Origin: Salinigranum rubrum
Lineage (GTDB): Archaea; Halobacteriota; Halobacteria; Halobacteriales; Haloferacaceae
Assembly (NCBI RefSeq): GCF_002906575.1
Contig: NZ_CP026309.1
Location: forward strand, 1,364,001 to 1,428,000
Direction of reading: 5' to 3'
DNA: 64,000 bases
Each line of letters starts with the position of its first letter. The first letter of the stretch is position 1. A model generated the notes under the pieces. That model searched no databases. It was given only the letters and a program-made list of their open reading frames with translations, and had not been told where the DNA came from. A program made the translations under genes and the position numbers. Below, piece after piece: positions 55,403-63,232 of the stretch.

Positions 55403-56003
55403 ACGCCCGCGCCGAGCGGACGAACCTCAGGACGAGTCAGCCGCTCCGACGAGACGACAGTTCCTCACCGCACTCGGTGGAATCGGGATCGCGGTTGCGA
55501 GCGCTGGGGACGGGGGGCAATCGACGGCGGGACCAGTCGTCGCCGAGCGGTCCCGATGGACAGAGGCCCCGTCCTCACAGTACCACGTCCGGGTGGCAAC
55601 GGCCGTCGCGGACGCGGTGTACCCCCCTTCGATTTCCGTCGACGAGTCGTTCGTCGAGCGACGCGTGTTCGGGCGGGTCGAACCCACTCCGGGACACTTC
55701 GACGAACTGCTCGACACTATCGAGGTGGTCGATAGGTACGCAAGAACACGGTTCGGGAGTCGGGTCCCCGCGCTCTCCCCGGCTGCCCGTCGCCAGGCGC
55801 TGCAGTCGATGGGTGTGACGGCGGTCCATCCGACCGCCGACGGCACGACGGCCGAGCGAGTCCGGTACTACCTCGTGAACGACCTGCTGTTCGCGCTCTT
55901 CACGTCTCCGAAGAGCAGCGAACGGACGGGTGTCGACAACCCACCTGGGTATCCCGGCGGACGCGAGGCGTACCAGCGCCCACCGGGGGGTGCTGACCGA
56001 TGA
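55395..56003 (+). CDS. Gluconate 2-dehydrogenase subunit 3-like Tat protein
   Basis: A 202-residue protein. The N-terminus TRRQFLTALGGIGIAVASAG is a Tat signal. The body, with ATAVADAVYPP, FDELLDTIEVVDRYARTRFG and YYLVNDLLFALFTSPKSSER, matches the gluconate 2-dehydrogenase subunit 3 family, whose members escort GMC-type catalytic subunits across the membrane. It overlaps the upstream membrane-protein gene by 8 bp and the GMC gene by 4 bp. The GMC subunit lacks its own signal, so hitch-hiker export through this protein fits. Confidence 0.85.
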   Translation: MTERPRRADEPQDESAAPTRRQFLTALGGIGIAVASAGDGGQSTAGPVVAERSRWTEAPSSQYHVRVATAVADAVYPPSISVDESFVERRVFGRVEPTPGHFDELLDTIEVVDRYARTRFGSRVPALSPAARRQALQSMGVTAVHPTADGTTAERVRYYLVNDLLFALFTSPKSSERTGVDNPPGYPGGREAYQRPPGGADR

Positions 56004-57676
56004 CGGCTGCCGTCGACCGGACGCCGTCGGAAGCCGACGTCTGTGTCGTCGGGGCGGGTCCGGCCGGTGCCTTCGTCGCTCACTCGCTTGCCAGCAGGGG
56101 ACACGACGTCGTCGTCCTCGAAGCCGGGGAGCGTCTGAACGCCGAAGACCACCATCGCCGGATGGAGATGTGGCTGCGTCCGGTGTTCGAGCGCAACGAG
56201 TTCTGGTTCGACAGGGCACGGGACGCGTACACCTCCACCGGAGACATCTACGCGCGACTGAACCTGGTCCGCGTGAAGGCGGTCGGCGGTACGTCCCTAC
56301 ACTGGGACGGGAACACGCCTCGGCTCCACGAGAAGGACTTCGAGATGAACACCCGGTACGGGCTGGCGCGCGACTGGCCCATTAGCTACGACGACCTTCG
56401 GCCCTACTACGCCCGCGCCGAACGGGAGATGGGCGTCTCGGGGATCGACGACAACCCCCACGGGCCACCACGAGCGGAGTCGTATCCGATGGAGGGCTTC
56501 CCACCGAGTTACTCGGACTCGCTCTTCGCCGACGCCTGCGACGAACTCGGCATTTCGATGGCGACCCAGCCGAAAGCGATCAACTCCGAATCGTACGACG
56601 ACCGATCCGGCTGTATCGGGTACGGTGTCTGCAACGCCTGTCCGTCCGGTGCGAAGTACAGCGCCGACGTCCACGTCCGGAAGGCCGAATCAGAGGGAGC
56701 GCGGGTCATCGACCAGGTGCAGGTGTTGTCCGTCGAACACGACCGTGACGGGGAGGCCGTCGAATCGGTCGTCTACGTGACTCCAGACGGCACCGAGTAC
56801 CGCCAGGAAGCGGACCACTTCGTCATCGCCTGCGGCGGCATCGAGACGCCGCGGCTGTTGCTCCTCTCCGACTCCTCGGAGTACCCGGACGGACTGGCCA
56901 ACTCCAGCGGTGCCGTCGGTCGGTATCTGATGGACCACCCGAACGTCTCGACGGAGGCACAGCTCGACGAGCCGACGCGGCAGAACAACATCGGCTGGGT
57001 CTCCAGCCGGAGTGACCAGTTCTACGACCACGACGAGCCGTCCCCCGGGAGCTTCCACCTCACTTTCAGCAACACCGCCAAGCAGACCTGGGGTGGCGCG
57101 CAGGCGAAGCAGACGGCCACCGCGAACCTCCTCAAAACGCTCGGGTCCATGACACCCTCTGCGTTCATCGAGTGGCTCGGCGACCCGCTCGACGAGACGA
57201 AACTCGGTGACGACCTCGCGTTTCCGACGACTGACGGGCCGCCGTACCCGCTTTCGGTCCGCGGTGCGGGCGAGATGCTCCCTCGCGCCGGAAACCGGGT
57301 GACTCTCGACCGCTCGAAGACGGACAGTTTCGGACGACCGGTTCCATCGATTCAGCTCTCCGACGGCGCACACGCCCAGCAGACGATGGAGCACTGTCTC
57401 GAAGTTCAGGAGTCAATCATGCAAACGCTCGGAGCAGACATCACCGGCGTGTCGACGCTCGCGGACCGCGACATGGGCTCACACCACATGGGAACGACGA
57501 GGATGGGCACCGACCCAGCGGAGAGCGTCGTGAACGAGGAGTGCCGCACGCACGACCTTGAGAACCTCTGGATCTCGTCGTCGAGCGTGTTCACTACCGG
57601 TGGCGCGAACAATCCGACGCTGACCATCGCCGCCCTCGCACTCAAGACGGCCGACCACATCGACGACAGACTCTGA
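56000..57676 (+). CDS. GMC family FAD-dependent oxidoreductase
   Basis: A 558-residue flavoenzyme. The FAD motif DVCVVGAGPAGAFVAHSLAS lies at about residues 13-32, the substrate/FAD segment KAVGGTSLHWDGN near 95, and the C-terminal active-site region has GSHHMGTTRMG (catalytic His) and GGANNPTLTIAALAL. A Cys pair in SGCIGYGVCNACPSGAKYS resembles the ferredoxin-like or disulfide loop of sugar dehydrogenase large subunits. It would oxidise a sugar or alcohol outside the cell. It has no signal of its own; export is probably with the subunit-3 protein. Confidence 0.88.
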   Translation: MTAAVDRTPSEADVCVVGAGPAGAFVAHSLASRGHDVVVLEAGERLNAEDHHRRMEMWLRPVFERNEFWFDRARDAYTSTGDIYARLNLVRVKAVGGTSLHWDGNTPRLHEKDFEMNTRYGLARDWPISYDDLRPYYARAEREMGVSGIDDNPHGPPRAESYPMEGFPPSYSDSLFADACDELGISMATQPKAINSESYDDRSGCIGYGVCNACPSGAKYSADVHVRKAESEGARVIDQVQVLSVEHDRDGEAVESVVYVTPDGTEYRQEADHFVIACGGIETPRLLLLSDSSEYPDGLANSSGAVGRYLMDHPNVSTEAQLDEPTRQNNIGWVSSRSDQFYDHDEPSPGSFHLTFSNTAKQTWGGAQAKQTATANLLKTLGSMTPSAFIEWLGDPLDETKLGDDLAFPTTDGPPYPLSVRGAGEMLPRAGNRVTLDRSKTDSFGRPVPSIQLSDGAHAQQTMEHCLEVQESIMQTLGADITGVSTLADRDMGSHHMGTTRMGTDPAESVVNEECRTHDLENLWISSSSVFTTGGANNPTLTIAALALKTADHIDDRL

Positions 57677-58009
57677 CCACGGGGGGCTCGGCCCTCGGCC
57701 GGAACGAACCGTTCACACGACTGGTCGCGACGGTATCGACGCCGAGTCGAGAGCGGACGAACGCCCATCGCTGTACTCGGACGTCAGGTACCTCCACTGC
57801 GAAAGTCACGCGAGGAACTCGCGCGTCACGTCCGAATATAGAACTGTTGTACGATGCTACCGAGGTCATGGGGGGTCTCGTCGGGGCACGTCGGACTCGC
57901 AGTGTCCGACAGATCCCATGTCGACCTCCGACCCCAAGTGTGCGACCGGGCCGGACGGAGGTCGTGACTCTTCGCGGTCACCCGCGGTACAACGGACAGA
58001 ACCGTCGCG
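57677..58009. other. Intergenic region downstream of the GMC operon; nothing recognised
   Basis: No reading frame, RNA gene or repeat can be supported. The region separates the GMC operon from the oppositely oriented PHD-like gene, so it should contain the two convergent 3' ends. Confidence 0.5.
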
Positions 58010-58183
58010 TCAGAACCCGCCGACGCTGATCCACGCCTCGTCGGCACAGCGCGGACAGTAATCGTCCTCACGTTCCGCCAGACACACTCGATGACACCAG
58101 ATGTGGCAGTGTTCGCACTTCACCATGTCGTCACTCCGACCCAACGGTTCGCCGCAGAGGGAACATCGCTTCAAACCGACCAT
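58010..58183 (-). CDS. 57-residue C4HC3 (PHD/RING-like) zinc-finger protein
   Basis: ATG 58183 opens a frame with eight regularly spaced metal-ligand candidates: C7-x2-C10-x12-C23-x2-C26-x4-H31-x2-C34-x8-C43-x2-C46. The central part CEHCHIWCHRVC carries a Trp two residues before the His, as in PHD fingers. The pattern is C4HC3, a cross-brace arrangement binding two zinc ions, and the finger is nearly the whole protein. A double zinc ribbon is an alternative. The function is unknown; such a domain would bind a protein or peptide. It is isolated, with its own promoter on the minus strand. Confidence 0.75.
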   Translation of the reverse strand: MVGLKRCSLCGEPLGRSDDMVKCEHCHIWCHRVCLAEREDDYCPRCADEAWISVGGF

Positions 58184-58443
58184 ACCCGAGTAGACGACGA
58201 AGAGCGAGAAAAACCTTCAGTGGCCATCTGGAGGGGAGAAGAGCCTGAGGGAACGCAGCAAACCCGTCCGTCGCACCAGCGCCGAGTCACCCACTCTCGA
58301 ATCGGGATCGAACTATCTCGTATCCGCCAGCGTTGCCCCCACACGTTCAGGACGTCTGACACATCGACTTCGTGGGGGCATCTGCGGGCGGGCTACAGAG
58401 TAGATCCTACCGAGTAGGTCCCGGGAGAATACGGAGTTCCTCT

Positions 58444-59007
58444 CTAGCTAATGAACTTGTTGTCGCGCCAGTTCACCGTGTTCCCGCCGCCGTTGTTCTG
58501 TTGAGGGTTCTCGACGACCTCCACGGACGCCGCGCGCTCCTCGCCTTCGACGATGCGGGTCGCGTGCAGGTCGCCGTCCTCCTCGGTCACGGCAGTCAGC
58601 GTCCCCTTCTCGGCGAGACGGGCGAGGTCACGCAGGACGAGGAACATCGGGTACTGCAGCGCCGTGTTCTGGAGGACGGTCTCGCGGTCGCCCTTGAAGC
58701 AGGCGAACTCGACGAGTTCGGAGGGGATTTCCTCTTCCTCCTCGCCCCAGCGGGGCGCGCCGGCGCGCGGCGGTTCCTCCTCGTAGACGCGGTTCTCGGT
58801 GACGCTCGCTTTCAGCTGTGCGGTCGGGGTGTACTTGCTGAGCGACTCGTCCTTGGCGACGGCCTTGATGATGAGTGTGTTGTTCCGTCGGGTGATGTCG
58901 ATATCCTCGATTTCCGGGGGAAGCTCCGGGTCGTTCTCGAAGTAGTCAGTGACTGTTTCGAGCGGCAGTTCCAGTGTCGAGTGAAGTCGGAATACGCGGC
59001 CTGACAT
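58444..59007 (-). CDS. DUF7110-like haloarchaeal protein
   Basis: A 187-residue acidic protein beginning MSGRVFRLHSTLELPLETVT. Features are a strand/helix DYFENDPELPPEIEDIDITR, an acidic run GEEEEEIPSELVEFACFKGD, the block NTALQYPMFLVLRDLARLAE, and a C-terminal NPQQNNGGGNTVNW tail. I associate this pattern with the haloarchaeal family DUF7110; its role is unknown. The ATG is preceded by an AT-rich TATA-like stretch near 59075-59090. Confidence 0.7.
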   Translation of the reverse strand: MSGRVFRLHSTLELPLETVTDYFENDPELPPEIEDIDITRRNNTLIIKAVAKDESLSKYTPTAQLKASVTENRVYEEEPPRAGAPRWGEEEEEIPSELVEFACFKGDRETVLQNTALQYPMFLVLRDLARLAEKGTLTAVTEEDGDLHATRIVEGEERAASVEVVENPQQNNGGGNTVNWRDNKFIS

Positions 59008-59178
59008 TGTTTGACGATGAGGGGGTGACAGCGGCCGAGGCGCACTGCAGTCGTACTCGGTTCCTAGTAGGTTGCGTGGGTTTATATGGACTGTCCTTTG
59101 CGTGTGGGTCCCAATCGAAGAGGGTCCAGCGGCTGGAAACGGGGGGCGTCACCCGTTGGACGGTCCCCGCGAGCGCCC

Positions 59179-59520
59179 TCAGGCGGTGAGCGTCGCTTCG
59201 AGTTCGCCGCGCTCGTCGAGTTCGGCGAGGATGTCGGAGCCGCCGATGAACTCGCCGTCGACGAACGTCTGTGGGGTGGTCTCCCAGCCCGAGTGCGATT
59301 CGAGCGCCGCGCGGAACTCCGGCAGCGCGGGGAGGACGTCGACGGTTTCGAACTCGTCGACGTACTTGCCGACGAGTTCGACCGCGCGCTTCGAGTAGCC
59401 ACACTGCGGCATGAGCCGGTTGCCTTTCATGAACACGACGACGTCGTTGTTCTCGATGGCCTCGTCGACGCGGGTCTGGACTTCCTCGGCGGAAAGATCA
59501 GACTCGGGACTGAACGTCAT
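59179..59520 (-). CDS. Monothiol glutaredoxin family protein
   Basis: A 113-residue glutaredoxin of the CGFS type with CGYS in the active site (KGNRLMPQCGYSKRAVELVG). Further Grx motifs are the cis-Pro segment ETTPQTFVDGEFIGGSDIL. Monothiol glutaredoxins carry or deliver Fe-S clusters; in haloarchaea the thiol partner would be gamma-glutamylcysteine rather than glutathione (known from the group). ATG 59520 is the start; upstream in-frame residues look non-coding. Confidence 0.88.
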   Translation of the reverse strand: MTFSPESDLSAEEVQTRVDEAIENNDVVVFMKGNRLMPQCGYSKRAVELVGKYVDEFETVDVLPALPEFRAALESHSGWETTPQTFVDGEFIGGSDILAELDERGELEATLTA

Positions 59521-59638
59521 GTCTGAGCTAAAGCGAGCCGCGTTCAAAGACGTTGCGCCCTGGGCCTCACACTCCATCCGCGGTCCGTCGTCTCCGCGTG
59601 CCTCACGCAACCGACCGGCACACGGCGGTCGAGTCGTC

Positions 59639-60289
59639 TCAGCTCTCTTCGCCGACGCGGACGACGTTGATGAGCGAGTAGACGGGGACGTCGGAGACCT
59701 GCTCGACGCCCTGTTTGTCGACGAGGACGACGCAGCCGACGGGGTTGCCGCCCTCCTCTCGGATGGCCTCGATGGTCTCTTTCATCGTCGTCCCGGAGGT
59801 GATGGTGTCGTCGACGATGTAGCAGTCCCGCCCGCGGATGGTGGCGAAGTTGCGCGAGAACGACCCGCCGAGGTCCTCGATGTCGCCCTCCTCCCACTGG
59901 TGCTTCGCGGGCGCGTACGACCCGAGGTCGGTGTCGAGTTCGCGCGAGACGACCGTTGCGAGGGGGACGCCGGCCTTCTCGATGCCGATGGTCAGGTCGA
60001 CCTCCTCGCCCTCCTTCGACAGCAGGTCCGCCATCGCCTGCCCCGCGTAGGTGAGGCGCGCGCTGTCGCGGCCGAACGCGCTCCAGTCGACGTGGATGTC
60101 GTGCGGCCCGCCGTTGTCGCGGGACTCCGACGTCGAACCCGCGTCGCTCTCGCTCTTCGCGCCGCTCTTCTCGACGAGCCACGAGGCCGTCTCCCGCGAG
60201 ACGTTGAGTTCGTCGGCGATCTCGCCCTTCGAGAGGCCGCGCTTCGCGAGCTCCTCGGCGCTCTCGATGAGGTCGTTAACGTTCTTCAT
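59639..60289 (-). CDS. gfcR: GfcR transcriptional regulator (PRTase fold with HTH)
   Basis: A 216-residue protein. The first 45 residues are an HTH (ELAKRGLSKGEIADELNVSR). The rest is an orotate-phosphoribosyltransferase-like domain with the PRPP loop DCYIVDDTITSGTTMKETIE. This is the haloarchaeal PyrE-like regulator GfcR that controls glucose and fructose breakdown genes. Its start overlaps the glucose dehydrogenase gene by 14 bp, linking the regulator to the first enzyme of the semi-phosphorylative Entner-Doudoroff route. Confidence 0.92.
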   Translation of the reverse strand: MKNVNDLIESAEELAKRGLSKGEIADELNVSRETASWLVEKSGAKSESDAGSTSESRDNGGPHDIHVDWSAFGRDSARLTYAGQAMADLLSKEGEEVDLTIGIEKAGVPLATVVSRELDTDLGSYAPAKHQWEEGDIEDLGGSFSRNFATIRGRDCYIVDDTITSGTTMKETIEAIREEGGNPVGCVVLVDKQGVEQVSDVPVYSLINVVRVGEES

Positions 60290-61345
60290 ACGCGCTGAAT
60301 TCGACGGCTGTTTTTATAACGGTGTTGTCGTCCACGAACGCTTTCCGGAACTCGTCGACGCCGTAGATGCCGGTGACGAGGTCGTCCAGAAGCCACTCCG
60401 GGAGGGCGTCGAGGCTGTCCGTCGCGGCCTCGAAGTGTCCCACGTTGGAGTTGACGCTGCCGACCATCGCCTTGTTGTGCAGGACGAGTTCGCCGTGCAG
60501 CGCGCCGACGTCGAACTCGTACTCGGTGGAGCCGGGCACGCCCAGCAGCGCGACCACGCCGTTGGGCGCGAGCGCGTGGACCGACTGGACCGCGTGGGGC
60601 GCGTAGCCCGTCGCCTCGAAGATGAAGTCCATCGGCTCGAACGCGTCGCTCACCTCGTCGACCGGGGTCTCCCTGGAGTCGACGTACGTCGCGCCGAGTT
60701 CGTCCATGATGTCGATGGTCGGATCCGGGCGGTCGCGGCGGCCGAGACAGTAGACCCGGTCGTACACCTGGTCGAGCATCCCCAGCGTGAGCAGTCCCAG
60801 CGATCCGTTGCCGAGGACGAGCGCCGACTCCGGGTCCCACTCGAACGACGAGCGCGAGGCGTACGCGAGTTCGAGCGCTTTCTCCGTGATGGAGATGGGT
60901 TCGATGAGGAAACCGAGCGACGCTTGGTGTTCGGGGATAGAGACGAGGTGTTCCGCCGGAGAGGTGAAGTACTCCGCCATGTAGCCGTGTGCGCCGACGA
61001 TACCGCGCTCGTGGTACTCGCCTTCGGGGCCATGTCGGCTTCGCCCCGCTCGAAGAACGCGTTGGTCCCGTTCGGCGGCCGACGGACGGTGGGGACGACC
61101 ACGTCGCCCTCCTCGAACGCGGTCCCGTTCGAGTCCTCGACGACCCCGACCGCCTCGTGACCGAGGACGAGGTGGTCCTCCCCTTCGGGGAAGCCACCGT
61201 GACCGCCCGCGATGACCTCGTGGTCGGTTCCGTCCACCCCCACGCGGAGCGTTCGGACGAGGGCCTCACCCGACTCGGGTTCGGGTCGTGGTTTTTCGAT
61301 GACGACGGGTTCGGTGGTCCCCCGTCGGACTGCGATGGCTTTCAT
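60276..61345 (-). pseudogene. gdh: Glucose 1-dehydrogenase (frame broken at 61026-61029)
   Basis: After repair a 356-residue MDR enzyme. The N-terminus is MKAIAVRRGTTEPVVIEKPR. Zinc/active-site residues lie around VGVDGTDHEVIAGGHGGFPE (Asp, His) and HLVLGHEAVGVVED (His, Glu), and the NADP-binding SALVLGNGSLGLLTLG loop follows. The frame breaks in GGGG at 61026-61029; one base more gives ADMAPEGEYHERGIVGAHGYM. It oxidises glucose to gluconolactone. A TATA-like AGAATAAATG lies about 35 bp before the ATG, giving a leaderless-type promoter; gfcR follows in the same operon. Confidence 0.92.
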
Positions 61346-61609
61346 ACTCTCACCGTTCGACCCGGAGCACCAAAACATTTATTCTATGCCGAGTAAACAC
61401 TATCAGTAGGTGAGTCGCCGGCCGCGTCACCCAGCCCAGACGCGCCACGTCAGGTGGATTCCAGCCCAACCCAGTCCAGCCCAGCCATGCCAGTCGGCGC
61501 TCACCGATCCGTGCCACTCCGAGTGTTGTGACCTGTTCCGACCGACGGTTCTGTGCTGATCGATGATTCTGTTGGCCGACGGCTGACCGTCCGGTTTCGA
61601 CCGACGCCG

Positions 61610-63064
61610 CTACTCCATCTCGTCGACGTCGATGTTGAGGTCGGTGTCGACGTCGTCGGCCAGCGCCGCCGCCACGCCGACGTATCCGCTCGGCGTGAGC
61701 GCCGTGAGTTCGTCCCGGACCGCCTCCGACACGTCGAGTTCCGCGAACAGGTCGTGGAGGTCCGACAGCGTCACGCGCCGTCCTCGGGTGAGCGCTTTCA
61801 CCCGCTCGTACGCGTCGGTGTCTCCCTCGCGCCGGAGGATGGTCTGGACGGCCTCGCCGAGAATCTCCGGCGTCGACTCCAGTTCCTCGCGCATCACCTG
61901 CTCGTTCGGGACGACCTTCGACAGCCCCGTCTCGGTCTTTCCGTACCCGATGAGGCTGTGGGCGAACGCCGCGCCGACGTTTCGCTTCACCGTCGAGTCC
62001 GAGAGGTCTCGCTGGAGCCGCGAGGTGGTGACGTAGTCAGCCAGGAACGTCAGGTCCGAGTTGGCCTTCGAGAGGTTCCCCTCGCTGTTCTCGAAGTCGA
62101 TGGGGTTGACCTTGTGGGGCATCGTCGACGACCCGGTCTCGCCCTCGACCGTCTCCTGGCCGAGGTACCTGTCTGAAACGTACAGCCACATGTCGCGGTC
62201 GAGGTCGAGGAGCGCGTTGTTGGCTCCCCTGAGGGCGTCGAACAGTTCCGCGAGGTCGTCACACGGGTTGACCTGCGTCGAGAGCGACTGGTGTTCGAAG
62301 CCGAACCTTTCGACGAACGACTTCGAGAAGGCGCGCCAGTCGACGTCGGGGTACGCCGCGACGTGAGCCGCGTACACGCCCGACGCGCCCGCGAGTTTTC
62401 CGGCGAGGCTGTCGGTCGCGCGCCGGATTCGCCCCGTCGCGCGGCCGAGCCGAGCGGCGTAGACGGCCATCTCCTTGCCGAAGGTCGTCGGCGTCGCGGG
62501 CTGACCGTGGGTGCGGGCGAGCATCGGGAGGGCGCGGTGCTCGTGGGCCATCTCGACGAGGGCGTCTCTGACTTCCCCGAGCGCGGGGAGCAACACCTCC
62601 TCGCTCGCGCCCTTCACGAGCAGGCGCTGGGCGAGGTTGTTGACGTCCTCGCTGGTGAGGCCGAAGTGAATCCACGGGAACAGGTGCTCGGCGTCGGAGA
62701 GGCGTTCGGCGAGTCGGACGCGCAGGAAGTACTCGACCGCCTTCACGTCGTGGTTGGTCGCCGCGTACTCGGCCGTCCCGTCGCGCTCGATTTGCTTCAC
62801 CAACCGGGCGTCGTCGGCGTCGAACGCCGCGTACAGAGCGCGGAGGACCTCGCGCGTCGACTCGTCGAGCGTGACGTCGGTCGCGTCGAGGTCGGCGAGG
62901 GCAATCAGGTACTCGACCTCTACTTCGACGCGCGCGCGCATGAGTGCGGACTCGCTCGCGTACGGGACGAGCGGTTCCGTGCGCGAGGCGTACCGGCCGT
63001 CCAGCGGTGACACCGCTGCCAGCGGGTCCGTTCGCGGCAGTCCGGCGGACTCGGGCTCGGTCAT
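61610..63064 (-). CDS. purB: Adenylosuccinate lyase
   Basis: A 484-residue fumarase/aspartase-superfamily enzyme. The start is LAAVSPLDGRYASRTEPLVP; the signature loop GSSTMPHKVNPIDFENSEGN with the catalytic Ser is complete, as is the ARTHGQPATPTTFGKEM His region. It acts twice in purine synthesis, on SAICAR and on adenylosuccinate. The Met at 63064 is chosen over 63091. It is divergent from the PurN-PurH gene, grouping two consecutive pathway functions. Confidence 0.96.
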   Translation of the reverse strand: MTEPESAGLPRTDPLAAVSPLDGRYASRTEPLVPYASESALMRARVEVEVEYLIALADLDATDVTLDESTREVLRALYAAFDADDARLVKQIERDGTAEYAATNHDVKAVEYFLRVRLAERLSDAEHLFPWIHFGLTSEDVNNLAQRLLVKGASEEVLLPALGEVRDALVEMAHEHRALPMLARTHGQPATPTTFGKEMAVYAARLGRATGRIRRATDSLAGKLAGASGVYAAHVAAYPDVDWRAFSKSFVERFGFEHQSLSTQVNPCDDLAELFDALRGANNALLDLDRDMWLYVSDRYLGQETVEGETGSSTMPHKVNPIDFENSEGNLSKANSDLTFLADYVTTSRLQRDLSDSTVKRNVGAAFAHSLIGYGKTETGLSKVVPNEQVMREELESTPEILGEAVQTILRREGDTDAYERVKALTRGRRVTLSDLHDLFAELDVSEAVRDELTALTPSGYVGVAAALADDVDTDLNIDVDEME

Positions 63065-63232
63065 GGCGGGAACTGCCCGTGGGGCCGGCAAAAGGGTGTC
63101 GATGCCGAGAAGCAGGTTCGTGCATACTCACGGCCGTATCTCGGGGCGACATCGCAGTCAATATCCATTTTCGTGTACACTCTTCGGACCGGGACCGCAA
63201 TTGTTTTTCCGTCTGCACGAGGTTTCACAGAC

